Of a DNA stretch of 34,965 bases, positions 1 to 8,763 are shown piece after piece. Where the stretch lies: NCBI GenBank assembly GCA_035515055.1, contig DATJBV010000069.1, positions 1 through 34,965 of the forward strand, read 5' to 3'. The translations under genes were made by a program, and so were the position numbers. Positions within the stretch are counted from its first letter, which is position 1. Every line of letters starts with the position of its first letter. This stretch comes from Pollutimonas sp035515055 (GTDB lineage Bacteria; Pseudomonadota; Gammaproteobacteria; Burkholderiales; Burkholderiaceae_B). Under the pieces are notes generated by a model. That model was not told the origin of the DNA and searched no databases. It saw nothing but the letters and a program-made list of their open reading frames with translations.

Positions 1-672
1 GCCGAGAGCCAGCGCAAAACCGAAGCTGCGCAGCTAGCGGGCCGCTATAGCGATGAAATCGTTCCATGCGCCACCATCATGGCCGTCGCCGACAAGGAAA
101 CAGGCGCCATTTCCAAGCGCGAAGTCATGGTCGATAGCGACACCTGCAATCGCCGCGGCACCACCTACGAGGCGCTGGCCAAGCTGATGCCGGTGCGCGC
201 CTCGGACCAGTTCGTCACTGCCGGGAACTCATCCCAGCTTTCCGATGGCGCATCAGCCTGCGTACTGATGGAAGCGAAACAGGCCGAGCGCGCCAACCTG
301 ACGCCGCTAGGCGCCTTCCGCGGCTTGGCGGTGGCCGGATGCGAACCCGACGAAATGGGCATCGGCCCGGTGTTTGCGGTACCCAAGCTGCTCGCCCGCC
401 ACGGCCTGAAAGTCGACGATATCGGCCTGTGGGAGCTCAACGAGGCATTCGCGTCGCAAGCGATCTACTGTCAACAGCGGCTGGGCATTGCCGATGAACG
501 GCTCAACGTCAACGGCGGGGCCATTTCTATCGGCCATCCGTTCGGAATGACCGGTGCGCGCCTGGCCGGCCATGTGTTGATCGAAGCCAAGAGGCGCGGC
601 GTGAAATACGCGGTCGTCACCATGTGCATCGCCGGCGGCATGGGCGCGGCCGGCCTATTCGAGATTTATTGA
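1..672 (+). CDS. Thiolase (acetyl-CoA acyltransferase), 5'-truncated by window edge
   Basis: The reading frame is open from base 1, so the gene starts upstream and only the C-terminal 223 residues are visible. Thiolases cleave 3-ketoacyl-CoA with CoA in beta-oxidation, or run the reverse condensation. The fragment shows the NEAFA motif, the GGAISIGHPFG motif with the catalytic His (codon 535-537), and the C-terminal MCIAGGMGAAG motif with the second active-site Cys. The nucleophilic N-terminal Cys lies outside the window. The stop is 11 bases before an acyl-CoA dehydrogenase gene, so this is probably the thiolytic step of the same degradation operon. The chain-length or ring-derived substrate cannot be read from the sequence. 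Confidence 0.93.
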   Translation, partial: AESQRKTEAAQLAGRYSDEIVPCATIMAVADKETGAISKREVMVDSDTCNRRGTTYEALAKLMPVRASDQFVTAGNSSQLSDGASACVLMEAKQAERANLTPLGAFRGLAVAGCEPDEMGIGPVFAVPKLLARHGLKVDDIGLWELNEAFASQAIYCQQRLGIADERLNVNGGAISIGHPFGMTGARLAGHVLIEAKRRGVKYAVVTMCIAGGMGAAGLFEIY

Positions 673-683
673 GAGACTTTGAA

Positions 684-1880
684 ATGGATTTGAATTTTAC
701 CGCCGAAGAAGAGCTTTTCCGACGCGACGTGCGCGCCTTCCTGGCTGATAAACTGCCGGCCCGGCTATCCGACAAGGTCGCCAAGGGCAAGCACCTGTCC
801 AAGTCCGACATGGACGAATGGCATGCAATCCTAAACGCGCGCGGCTGGCTCGCCAATCATTGGCCGGTGGAATACGGCGGGCCGGGCTGGAACGCGGTCG
901 AAAAATTCATCTTCGAGCATGAATGCTGCCTGGCCAATGCGCCACGCATCGTGCCCTTCGGCGTCAACATGCTGGGGCCGGTGCTGATTAAGTACGGTAG
1001 CGAAGCGCAGAAACGCCACTGGCTGCCACGCATTCTCGACGGCACCGACTGGTGGTGTCAGGGTTACTCGGAGCCAGGCGCCGGTTCCGACTTGGCCGCG
1101 ATCAAGACCACAGCCGTGCGTGATGGCGACCATTACATTGTCGACGGCCAGAAGACCTGGACCACGCTCGGCCAGCACGCCAACATGATTTTCTGCTTGG
1201 TGCGCACCGACCGCCAAGCCATGAAACAGGCCGGCATCAGCTTCCTGCTTGTCGACATGACCTCACCGGGCGTCGAGGTGCGCCCTATCGTGACGCTCGA
1301 CGGCGAGCACGAGGTCAACGAAGTATTTTTCACCGGCGTGCGCGTGCCGGTCCAGAACCTCATCGGGGAGGAGAACAACGGCTGGACCTGCGCCAAGTAC
1401 CTGCTCACCTACGAACGCACCAACATCGCGGGCGTCGGCCTTTCGGTCGCGGCGCTGGAGCGGCTCAAACGCATCGCCGCGCAGCAGACCCGCAATGGCC
1501 GGCCGCTGGATCAGGACCCAATGTTTGCAGCCCGTATGGCGCGCGTCGAGATCGACCTCGAGAATATGAAGACCACCAACCTGCGCATGATGGCGGCAGT
1601 GGCTGGCGGCGGAGTGCCGGGCGCGGAAAGCTCGATGCTGAAAATCTGCGGCACCGAAATTCGCCAAGAGATCTCATCGCTCACGCGCCGCGCGATGGGT
1701 CCCTATGCGCGCCCGTTCATCGCCGAGGCGCTCGATGACGGCTACGCCGGAATGCAGGTTGGCCCCGAGGCAGCGGCCAGCGCCGCCGCTCAGTACTTCA
1801 ATAACCGCAAGTTGTCGATCTTCGGCGGCTCCAATGAAATCCAGAAGAACATTATCTCCAAGATGATTCTGGGACTGTAA
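684..1880 (+). CDS. Acyl-CoA dehydrogenase (probable catalytic subunit of a heteromeric pair)
   Basis: A 398-residue flavoprotein of the acyl-CoA dehydrogenase (ACAD) family, which introduces an alpha-beta double bond into acyl-CoA and passes electrons to ETF. I chose the ATG at 684 (MDLNFTAEEE), with GAGAG just upstream; an upstream in-frame ATG at 624 lies inside the thiolase gene. Visible motifs are GYSEPGAGSD (residues 127-136), the FAD/substrate segment DGQKTWTT, and the C-terminal FGGSNEIQKN. The usual MCAD-type catalytic Glu in the C-terminal motif is replaced by Gly. Glu244 in YERT is a candidate base, as in ACADs that carry it in helix G. The next gene, 10 bases on, is a second ACAD, an arrangement typical of alpha2-beta2 enzymes. 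Confidence 0.93.
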   Translation: MDLNFTAEEELFRRDVRAFLADKLPARLSDKVAKGKHLSKSDMDEWHAILNARGWLANHWPVEYGGPGWNAVEKFIFEHECCLANAPRIVPFGVNMLGPVLIKYGSEAQKRHWLPRILDGTDWWCQGYSEPGAGSDLAAIKTTAVRDGDHYIVDGQKTWTTLGQHANMIFCLVRTDRQAMKQAGISFLLVDMTSPGVEVRPIVTLDGEHEVNEVFFTGVRVPVQNLIGEENNGWTCAKYLLTYERTNIAGVGLSVAALERLKRIAAQQTRNGRPLDQDPMFAARMARVEIDLENMKTTNLRMMAAVAGGGVPGAESSMLKICGTEIRQEISSLTRRAMGPYARPFIAEALDDGYAGMQVGPEAAASAAAQYFNNRKLSIFGGSNEIQKNIISKMILGL

Positions 1881-1890
1881 GGCCAGGCAA

Positions 1891-3033
1891 ATGAACTTCG
1901 AACATACAGAAGACCGGCGCATGCTGGCTGACAGCCTGAACCGCTTTATCGCCAAACAATACGACTTCGATGCGCGGGACCGAATCGCCAAGTCGGCGCA
2001 CGGTTTCAGTGTCGAGGTCTGGCGGCAATTTGCCGAACTGGGCATTATCGGTGCCTTGTTTCGGGAAGCCGACGGCGGCTTTGGCGGCGCCGGCTTCGAT
2101 ATCGCGGTCGTTTTCGAGGCACTCGGGCGCGGCCTGGTGGTTGAACCCTTGCTCTGCAGCGCGATCCTGGCGGGCGAAGCGATCGCCGCATCCGGAAATG
2201 AAGCGCATAAGGCGCTGCTAGCCGACATCATCGACGCAAGCACAGTCGCATCATTTGCGCATGACGAACCCGACGGTCACTACGAGCTGGCGCGGGTGCG
2301 GACGCGCGCCGAATTCAATGACGGAAAATGGGTGCTGAATGGCGCCAAGGCCGTGGTGCAGCAAGGCGAGCATGCCGACCTGTTCGTGGTGTCGGCGCGC
2401 ACCGCCGGCGCGGTCGACGACGAGGCCGGCATCTCGCTGTTCCTGCTTCCGGCAAACACGCCTGGGCTGGTCGTGCGCGGCTGCCCCGCCATCGACGGCG
2501 GCCGAGTGGCGGAGCTAACGTTGAATACCGTGAAGCTGCCCACCGCTGCGCTGTTGGGCGCCGAGAACCAAGGCTACGCCACTCTCGAACGCGTTACGGG
2601 CCGTGGCGTGCTGGCATTGTGCGCCGAGGCATTGGGTGCCATGGAAGAGGTGAAGAAGGCGACGCTCGAGTATCTGCGCACACGCAAGCAATTCGGCATG
2701 GTGATCGGGAGCTTCCAGGCGTTACAGCACCGCATGGCCGATCTGCTGCTCGAAATCGAGCAAGCCCGGTCGGCCGTGATCAACGCCGCCGCCGCGCTCG
2801 ATGGGGGACGCTTCGAGCGCGAACGTGCGCTGGCTGCGGCCAAAGTCACCATCGGTCGCGTCGGCGCACTGGTGGCCGAAGAAAGCATTCAGCTGCACGG
2901 CGGCATCGGCATGACCTGGGAACTACCGCTGGCCCACTATGCCAAGCGCCTCGTGATGATTGACCACCAGCTGGGCGATGAAGATCATCACTTGCAGCGC
3001 TTCATCGCGCTTGGCAAGCAGGTGCCGGCATGA
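1891..3033 (+). CDS. Acyl-CoA dehydrogenase (probable partner subunit)
   Basis: A 380-residue ACAD-family protein. It has the helical N-terminus, a degenerate middle domain with no recognisable xEPxAGSD motif, RTRKQFG (263-269) and the C-terminal QLHGGIGMTWE (334-344) typical of one subunit class of heteromeric ACADs. It ends with the ATGA overlap to the CoA-transferase gene, so the two are translationally coupled. Adjacent, unequal ACAD pairs form alpha2-beta2 tetramers in sterol and bile-acid side-chain degradation (the ChsE-type enzymes). By inference this protein completes the FAD site and partners the 684-1880 product. The substrate is unknown. Confidence 0.92.
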   Translation: MNFEHTEDRRMLADSLNRFIAKQYDFDARDRIAKSAHGFSVEVWRQFAELGIIGALFREADGGFGGAGFDIAVVFEALGRGLVVEPLLCSAILAGEAIAASGNEAHKALLADIIDASTVASFAHDEPDGHYELARVRTRAEFNDGKWVLNGAKAVVQQGEHADLFVVSARTAGAVDDEAGISLFLLPANTPGLVVRGCPAIDGGRVAELTLNTVKLPTAALLGAENQGYATLERVTGRGVLALCAEALGAMEEVKKATLEYLRTRKQFGMVIGSFQALQHRMADLLLEIEQARSAVINAAAALDGGRFERERALAAAKVTIGRVGALVAEESIQLHGGIGMTWELPLAHYAKRLVMIDHQLGDEDHHLQRFIALGKQVPA

Positions 3034-4253
3034 GCGCGGCCGAAGGCATGGGAGCCCACTCCGGCTTGCCGCTAGCCGGTGTGCGCGTGCTCGATGTTTC
3101 CCGAGTTCTGGCTGGTCCCTGGTGCGCCATGGTGCTGGGCGACCTTGGCGCTGAAGTGATCAAGGTCGAACATCCCAAGCGCGGCGACGACACGCGCGAC
3201 TGGGGCCTGCGCATCGGCGAGACCGAAACCCCTTACTTCAATAGCGTCAACCGCAATAAGCGCTCGGTCTGCCTTGACCTCCAAACGGAAGCGGGCCAGC
3301 AATACGCACGCGAATTGGCGCTGAAAAGCGATGTCGTGCTGCAGAACTTCAAATTTGGCGGCATAGAGAAAATGGGCCTGGGATATACGCAACTGAGCGC
3401 GCAACATCCCGGGCTTGTCTATTGCTCGATCACCGGCTACGACCGCAGTGGTCCCGAAGCGGCGCGGCCGGGCTACGACCTGGTCATTCAGGGCGAGTCT
3501 GGCCTGATGGCCCTGAATGGCGAGGCCAGCCGGCCGCCACTCAAGTTCGGCATAGCGGTGGTCGATATGATGACCGGCATGTATGCGGCACAAGCGGTGC
3601 TCGCTGCGCTGTACCAACGCGAAAAGACCGGCAAGGGCCGCGACATCGGGCTGGCGCTATTCGATTGCGGCCTGATGATCACCGCCTACTATGGACTGGA
3701 AGCGCTTCTCATTGGCGGGGATCCGCCGCGCTACGGCAACGCGCATCCATCCATCATGCCCTATGGCGTCTACGATGCGCAGGATGGACCGTTGGTTATT
3801 GCGTGCGGCAACAACAGCCAATTCTCCCGCTTTTGCATCGACGTCATCGCACGTCCGGAGTTGGCCGCCGATGAGCGTTTCAAGACCAACCTCGAGCGCT
3901 CCACCAACCGCGACACCCTGGTGCCGATCCTGACCTACGAACTGGGTCGTCGCAAGCGCGAGGACTTACTTGTAGCGCTGGCCCGAGCCGGCATTCCCTG
4001 TGGCGAAGTGGCTGGCTTGCATGAAGCGCTGACCTCGAGGCGGGCGACCGAGGCTGGTCTCGTCACTACTCAAGCGCATCCGATAGCCGGCGGCGTCAAT
4101 GTGATGACCCCGCCCTATCGATTTGACGGCCAAAGACTGCCAGTGCGAAACTCGCCGCCCACCCTCGGCGAAGGAACGCATGAAGTGCTGCAGTCGCTGC
4201 TGGGACTGTCCGACGATAAACTCGCCGAATTGAGGGAAAAGGGCGTTATTTGA
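3030..4253 (+). CDS. Family III CoA-transferase (CaiB/BaiF type)
   Basis: A 407-residue protein of the CaiB/BaiF/formyl-CoA transferase family, which moves CoA between carboxylic acids through an aspartyl-CoA mixed anhydride. The N-terminal AGPWCAMVLGDLGAEVIKVE and the RNKRSVCLDL segment are diagnostic. Asp179 in VVDMMTGM aligns with the catalytic Asp of formyl-CoA transferase. Its start overlaps the upstream ACAD stop by four bases, so it closes the thiolase-ACAD-ACAD operon and probably activates the acid that the pathway degrades. Its last eight bases overlap the end of the convergent DTW gene. The acid substrate cannot be inferred. Confidence 0.93.
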   Translation: MSAAEGMGAHSGLPLAGVRVLDVSRVLAGPWCAMVLGDLGAEVIKVEHPKRGDDTRDWGLRIGETETPYFNSVNRNKRSVCLDLQTEAGQQYARELALKSDVVLQNFKFGGIEKMGLGYTQLSAQHPGLVYCSITGYDRSGPEAARPGYDLVIQGESGLMALNGEASRPPLKFGIAVVDMMTGMYAAQAVLAALYQREKTGKGRDIGLALFDCGLMITAYYGLEALLIGGDPPRYGNAHPSIMPYGVYDAQDGPLVIACGNNSQFSRFCIDVIARPELAADERFKTNLERSTNRDTLVPILTYELGRRKREDLLVALARAGIPCGEVAGLHEALTSRRATEAGLVTTQAHPIAGGVNVMTPPYRFDGQRLPVRNSPPTLGEGTHEVLQSLLGLSDDKLAELREKGVI

Positions 4254-4893
4254 GGCCGCGTGATGCGCGGCGCAGCACGGCTGACAGGTGATGCCGCCGA
4301 TACACCTCTTCGCCCATGGCCGCTATCTGCTGATCGATCATCACGTCGAACGGTTTCAACATGGGGCGAAAGTCCTGGTCGGGCTCCAGCATCGCCAAGG
4401 CACGCTCTATGGCCTCTATGGTGGAAACGGCGGCTGGCACGGCGGTTTTCCGCACTCTGTACCGTGACGCTTCCCCGAGCGGAAGGCTGAGGCGCCGCAA
4501 GGTGTTCAAGATGGGGTTCGCATGCACGATCTTGCGCGCCTTGCGCCATGTGCCGTCCGGCACAATCAGCAATCCGGGCGCCGCCGCCCTGTGGACGGCA
4601 AGCGGCTGGGGAATAGGCGCGGATTCATCAGGAAAGAGCAACACGGCGCCATTGGACGCCGCCAGTATCTTATGGAGCTGCGGGAAGGATTCCCCCACTA
4701 GCAGTTCGGCACGCCCCAAGCCCAGCACGGCCAGCCGCGCCGTATTCAGCGCGTGCCTGTGTTCATCCGGGTGTTGAAGCACCAGAACCCGCGTGCGGTT
4801 TTCAACCACCGTGATGTGGGCACAAAGACAATGCGATGCCGGCCTATGGCATCGTACGCATCGCCGCCGCGAGGTGGATTCTTGTTCGGCCAT
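4246..4893 (-). CDS. DTW-domain protein, probable tRNA-uridine aminocarboxypropyltransferase
   Basis: A 215-residue DTW-domain protein. Bacterial members (TapT/YfiP) transfer the 3-amino-3-carboxypropyl group of SAM to a uridine in the tRNA variable loop (acp3U). The N-terminus carries a Cys cluster (Cys12, Cys15, Cys22, Cys24) likely to bind zinc. HPDE (41-44), the signature PDGTW (112-116) and STIEA (157-161) follow in the expected order. The signature has a Gly inserted relative to the name motif, which is common in the family. It is a single gene that converges on the CoA-transferase with an eight-base overlap of coding ends, and its function is unrelated to that operon. Confidence 0.9.
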   Translation of the reverse strand: MAEQESTSRRRCVRCHRPASHCLCAHITVVENRTRVLVLQHPDEHRHALNTARLAVLGLGRAELLVGESFPQLHKILAASNGAVLLFPDESAPIPQPLAVHRAAAPGLLIVPDGTWRKARKIVHANPILNTLRRLSLPLGEASRYRVRKTAVPAAVSTIEAIERALAMLEPDQDFRPMLKPFDVMIDQQIAAMGEEVYRRHHLSAVLRRASRGLK

Positions 4894-4916
4894 AGCTCAA
4901 GGAACAGGGGCTGCCT

Positions 4917-6134
4917 TCAAGAAGAAAGCCATCGCAATACACCCTCGCCCGCGGCGCGGCCGCTGGCAAGACAAGCGGTTAGCAGGTAGCCGCCCGTTGG
5001 GGCTTCCCAGTCCAGCATTTCGCCGGCGCAGAAGACGCCGGGCATGGCCAGCAACATCGAGTCCTGATTGACGCTATCGAACTGGACACCGCCTGCTGAA
5101 CTGATGGCCTCGTCCAGCGGACGCACACCGTGAAGCCGCACGGGCAGGCATTTGATAGCCGCCGCTAGCGTTTCCGGGTGATCGAAGACTGCCTTGGGCA
5201 GGCATTCTCGAAGAATACCCATCTTGGCGCCATTCAAGCCCAGGCGGCTGGCCAAGTGGCTGGACCAGGAACGCGAACCTCGCGGCCTGATGACTTCAGC
5301 CAGCACTTGATCTCGCGTACGTATCGGAAGTAAATCGATATGCAGCTCTGCCGCGCCCGTTGCCAGAATGGCATCGCGCAAAGGTGCTGAACAAGCGTAG
5401 ACCAGCCCGCCCTCAAGACCATCAGCCGTCACCATGCATTCGCCGGGCCGCATGGCGGCGTTGCCTTGCGGCTTCATGGCAATGGCTTTCAAAGGCTGGC
5501 CGGCGAAGCGCTCTGAAAAATAAGGACTCCAGCCGGCAATAAACCCGCAATTGGCCGGTAGCAACGGCGCTACGCCGACGCCTTTCTGTTCCAGAAGGGG
5601 CTTCCAGGCGCCGTTCGACCCGAGTCGCGCCCAGCTGCCCCCGCCAAAGGCCAGCACCACGGCGTCGGCACGCCGGCTCACCAAACCAGCGGGAGTTTCC
5701 AACAATAACGCGCCATCGTCCGCCCAGCCGCGCCAAGTATGCCGGGCGTGGACTTTCACGCCGCCGGCACGCAGCCTGTGCAACCAGGCTCGTAATAGGG
5801 GAGCGGCTTTCATTTGTTTGGGGAAGACCCTGCCCGACGAGCCCACAAAGGTTTCTACGCCCAGGTCATGCGCCCATTGTCGCAAGGCGGAGGCGTCGAA
5901 CAGGTCCAGCCAGCGCGACACCTGCGACTCACGTGCGCCGAAGCGCGATCTGAATGCCGCGGCCGGTTCGCTGTGCGTCAGATTCAGGCCGCCGCGACCC
6001 GCCAGCAAGAACTTGCGTCCCACCGACGGCATGGCGTCGTAAATATCAACCTGCAAGCCGGCGTTGGCCAACGTGTCGGCAACCATCAGTCCGGCGGGGC
6101 CTCCGCCTATCACCGCTACGGAATAAGAAGACAT
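4917..6134 (-). CDS. HI0933/BaiN-like NAD(P)/FAD-dependent oxidoreductase (TIGR03862-like)
   Basis: A 405-residue two-domain flavoprotein. The start at 6134 (MSSYSVAVIGGGPAGLM) places the GxGxxG Rossmann motif at residues 9-15; an upstream in-frame ATG at 6269 would add 45 non-conserved residues. GRKFLLAGRGGLNLTHSE (about 39-56) and the C-terminal FCAGEMLDWEAPTGGYLL are hallmarks of the HI0933/YhiN family. Family members include BaiN and proteins of unknown reaction, so only a generic redox role can be assigned. It is divergent from the pseudouridine-synthase-like gene and lies 23 bases from the DTW gene on the same strand, so the two may be cotranscribed. Confidence 0.88.
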   Translation of the reverse strand: MSSYSVAVIGGGPAGLMVADTLANAGLQVDIYDAMPSVGRKFLLAGRGGLNLTHSEPAAAFRSRFGARESQVSRWLDLFDASALRQWAHDLGVETFVGSSGRVFPKQMKAAPLLRAWLHRLRAGGVKVHARHTWRGWADDGALLLETPAGLVSRRADAVVLAFGGGSWARLGSNGAWKPLLEQKGVGVAPLLPANCGFIAGWSPYFSERFAGQPLKAIAMKPQGNAAMRPGECMVTADGLEGGLVYACSAPLRDAILATGAAELHIDLLPIRTRDQVLAEVIRPRGSRSWSSHLASRLGLNGAKMGILRECLPKAVFDHPETLAAAIKCLPVRLHGVRPLDEAISSAGGVQFDSVNQDSMLLAMPGVFCAGEMLDWEAPTGGYLLTACLASGRAAGEGVLRWLSS

Positions 6135-6284
6135 GGGAAGTAAAAGCGTTCCGTGCGCCACAGAGATTTGAAGCGCCGTACAGTAGCATAAAGCGGAAGC
6201 AGGCGACACGGGGGATTCTTGGCTTGATCGAGGATAATAGCCACTGTGCCAACCAACGCGCCGCACCATGTCCGGCGACCTTCA

Positions 6285-7010
6285 ATGACTGATTCCCTGC
6301 GTCTGAGCAAATATTTAGCGGAACGCTTTTCGTGTTCCCGCCGCGAGGCCGAGAACTACATTTCCGGCGGGTGGGTAAGCGTCGATGGCCGTGTGGTCGA
6401 AGAGCCCGGACACCGGGTGCGGCAAGACCAGCATATTGAATTGGCCGAAGGCGCCACCTGCGACGATCCCGAACCCGTCACCATTTTGCTGCATAAACCA
6501 AGCGGCCACACCGCGGGTGAAGGTGACCCTTCTGCAATACATCTCATTTCCCCGTCCAATCAGGCGGCCAGCGACCGCTCCGGCAGGCATCTAGTCAAAC
6601 GAGACCTGACGGCTCTTGAGCTGGTGACGCCCCTGCCGGCCGCTGCCAGCGGCCTTATCGTGCTCACCCAGGAATATGCCATTGCTCGCAAACTAGTGAA
6701 GGACGCTGCCCGCACCGAACAGGAATATGTGGTGGATGTGGAAGGCAATATCGCGGAGGGCGGCTTGAAGCGCTTGTGCGGCGGCCTATCATGGCGCGGG
6801 ACGAAGCTGCCCGGCATCAAGGCAAGCTGGCAGAACGAAACCAGATTACGGTTTGCCATGAAGTACGCGCCGGATGGGCTGATTCAAGACATGTGCGCGC
6901 AGGTGGGACTGCGTGTAACAGGAGTCAAACGCATACGCATCGGACGGCTGTCGATGTCGGATTTACCGCTGGGGCAGTGGCGGTTTTTACTGGGCTACGA
7001 ACGCTTCTAA
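6285..7010 (+). CDS. S4-domain RsuA/RluE-like pseudouridine synthase homologue, catalytic Asp replaced
   Basis: A 241-residue protein with an N-terminal S4 RNA-binding domain (LRLSKYLAERFSCSRREAEN, from about residue 6). A TruB/RsuA-type catalytic domain follows, with the HKPSG segment (70-74), the EQEYVVDV segment and the C-terminal motif IGRLSMSDLPLGQWR (219-233). In active relatives motif II reads GRLDxxSxGL(L/I). Here the matching stretch is TPLPAAASGLIVLT (115-128), so Pro118 occupies the position of the essential Asp. The protein may bind rRNA without isomerising uridine. I chose the ATG at 6285 because the S4 domain follows directly; 6246 would add 13 unsupported residues. Confidence 0.85.
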   Translation: MTDSLRLSKYLAERFSCSRREAENYISGGWVSVDGRVVEEPGHRVRQDQHIELAEGATCDDPEPVTILLHKPSGHTAGEGDPSAIHLISPSNQAASDRSGRHLVKRDLTALELVTPLPAAASGLIVLTQEYAIARKLVKDAARTEQEYVVDVEGNIAEGGLKRLCGGLSWRGTKLPGIKASWQNETRLRFAMKYAPDGLIQDMCAQVGLRVTGVKRIRIGRLSMSDLPLGQWRFLLGYERF

Positions 7011-7077
7011 AGCAAGACTTTGTTGCGGAATGCCGTACTATGCGTATCTATTGTCATTGGAATCCGGTTGTCAGCCT

Positions 7078-8655
7078 ATGTCCATCTCGCGCCTTTTAGG
7101 CCTGAACCTGCGCCGCCTGATCCTCTTGCTATCCGTGTTGAGCGCATTGACAATGATGGCCAACAGCATTTATGCCGGCTATCGTGTCCAGCGACAACAG
7201 CTAATAGACGCCACCCTGCAGTCCAACGAGGCTTACGCAACCAAGCTGGCAACCAGCTCTGAAGCATTTTTCGATTCAGCAAATCAACAACTATCGTATA
7301 GCGCCGCGATTGCCGCCAGTAACTTTGCCGACCAAGGCCACTTGCTATCCGAAGTAAAGCGGCTGCAACTGCAAACCAACAGCTTTAATTCAGTGTCTGT
7401 CGTCGACGCCGGTGGCCACCTGGAAGCCATATGGCCACCGATGCCCGCCTTAACGGGCCAGCGACTGAATATACCCAATGTCAATGCACTGAACGAAACA
7501 AAAATGCCGGCAATCAGCAAGCCTTTCATCTCGGCGGCGGGCCACCTGGTCATTTTCATATCGCACCCAGTCGTTGCAGTAGACGGGCGCTATCTGGGCT
7601 ACATGGGCGGCACCATCCATCTGCGACAAAAAAATATCCTGCAACGATTGCTTGGGACTCATTATTACCACGACGGATCGTATCTATATGCCGTCGACCA
7701 GGACCGCCGGCTGTTATACCACCCTGATCCCGCGCGCGTGGGCGAGGTCGTCCATGGCAACGCCATCATTGAAGCCGTCATTCGGGGCGAATCCGGTCAA
7801 GGCTCAGTCATCAATAGCCAAGGAATCGAAATGTTGACGGGCTATGCCTACTCGCCCTCAACAGGGTGGGGGATCGTGGCGCAACGGCCCATCGAGGCAA
7901 CGCTTCGACCGCTAACGGAGCTTACGGTCGGGGTTGTGCTGAAAGCCGCCGTGCCCGCCGTGCTGCTTTTATTGATTGTGCTGCTGCTGGCCCACCAAAT
8001 TTCCCGTCCTCTGCGGGAGCTCGCCAACGAAGCTCGCCGCATGGACACCGCCGGCACATCCGAGCAGATCAACCGCATACGCGCCTGGTACGTCGAGGCG
8101 GCTCAGTTGAAGCGGGCCCTGCTGCTGGGCATGGGACTGCTGCATAACCAGATCGGAAAGCTCCATGTAGATGCACAAACCGATCCGATGACCGGGCTGC
8201 ACAACCGACGCGGCATGGCGGCTGTATTGAACGTGTGGCATGCAACGCAGCAGCCGTTTGCGGTCATTTCGCTCGATATAGATCACTTCAAGAGCGTGAA
8301 CGATACCTATGGCCATGCTACCGGAGACGTCGTCATCCAGACAATGGCGCAGCTGATGCGCTCGTGCTGCCGCGACATCGATGTGGTGTGCCGCAGCGGC
8401 GGCGAAGAATTCCTTATCTTGCTGCCCGGCACGGACATGGAAGCGGCAGAGCAAGTGGCCGAGCGCTTGCGCACGCTTGTCGAGCAAACCGTCATTCCTT
8501 GCATCCAGCGGCCCATCACCGCTTCCATTGGGATTGCCCACTGGCCTACCCACGCGTCGGACACCGACGAGGTCATACGGCAGGCTGACGCCGCGCTGTA
8601 TCAGGCAAAGAACGACGGACGCAATCGCATCCGCGTGGCGGCCATTCCCGCATAG
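7078..8655 (+). CDS. Membrane diguanylate cyclase with periplasmic Cache-like sensor
   Basis: A 525-residue signalling protein. A transmembrane helix at about 13-34 leads to a roughly 250-residue periplasmic region resembling dCache sensors. A second helix (about 284-306), a short HAMP-like linker and a C-terminal GGDEF domain (about 365-520) follow. The active motif is GGEEF (441-445), with DPMTGLHNRR and DIDHFKSVND conserved, so it should make c-di-GMP. RDID (432-435), five residues before GGEEF, matches the RxxD product-inhibition site. The start at 7078 is preferred because the hydrophobic helix follows it; a start at 7030 would place 16 extra residues ahead of it. The sensed ligand is unknown. 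A 108-base gap separates it from the next gene. Confidence 0.92.
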   Translation: MSISRLLGLNLRRLILLLSVLSALTMMANSIYAGYRVQRQQLIDATLQSNEAYATKLATSSEAFFDSANQQLSYSAAIAASNFADQGHLLSEVKRLQLQTNSFNSVSVVDAGGHLEAIWPPMPALTGQRLNIPNVNALNETKMPAISKPFISAAGHLVIFISHPVVAVDGRYLGYMGGTIHLRQKNILQRLLGTHYYHDGSYLYAVDQDRRLLYHPDPARVGEVVHGNAIIEAVIRGESGQGSVINSQGIEMLTGYAYSPSTGWGIVAQRPIEATLRPLTELTVGVVLKAAVPAVLLLLIVLLLAHQISRPLRELANEARRMDTAGTSEQINRIRAWYVEAAQLKRALLLGMGLLHNQIGKLHVDAQTDPMTGLHNRRGMAAVLNVWHATQQPFAVISLDIDHFKSVNDTYGHATGDVVIQTMAQLMRSCCRDIDVVCRSGGEEFLILLPGTDMEAAEQVAERLRTLVEQTVIPCIQRPITASIGIAHWPTHASDTDEVIRQADAALYQAKNDGRNRIRVAAIPA

Positions 8656-8707
8656 CGTGCGGCACTGACCAGCGCCGCGCAGCAAGCGTGGGCGGGGTCG
8701 CACGACC

Positions 8708-8758
8708 GCTCCAGGCGCGTCACATGCTGATGACGCGGCACCGCCCTATGCCTGGAGC
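8708..8758 (+). promoter_or_regulatory. Nested inverted repeats covering the Shine-Dalgarno of the ThDP enzyme gene
   Basis: GCTCCAGGC (8708-8716) is the exact reverse complement of GCCTGGAGC (8750-8758). Inside it, GCGTCA (8717-8722) pairs with TGACGC (8731-8736). The only good ribosome binding site for the ATG at 8764 is GGAG at 8754-8757, within the 3' arm of the outer repeat. In RNA this would form a stable structure that hides the ribosome binding site. A DNA operator role is an alternative reading. Confidence 0.55.
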
Positions 8759-8763
8759 ACGCA

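Noticed and set aside
8656..8763. TPP riboswitch ahead of the ThDP enzyme
   Set aside because: The conserved CTGAGA-type core is not present, and the enzyme uses ThDP but does not make it. Only the inverted repeats are supported.
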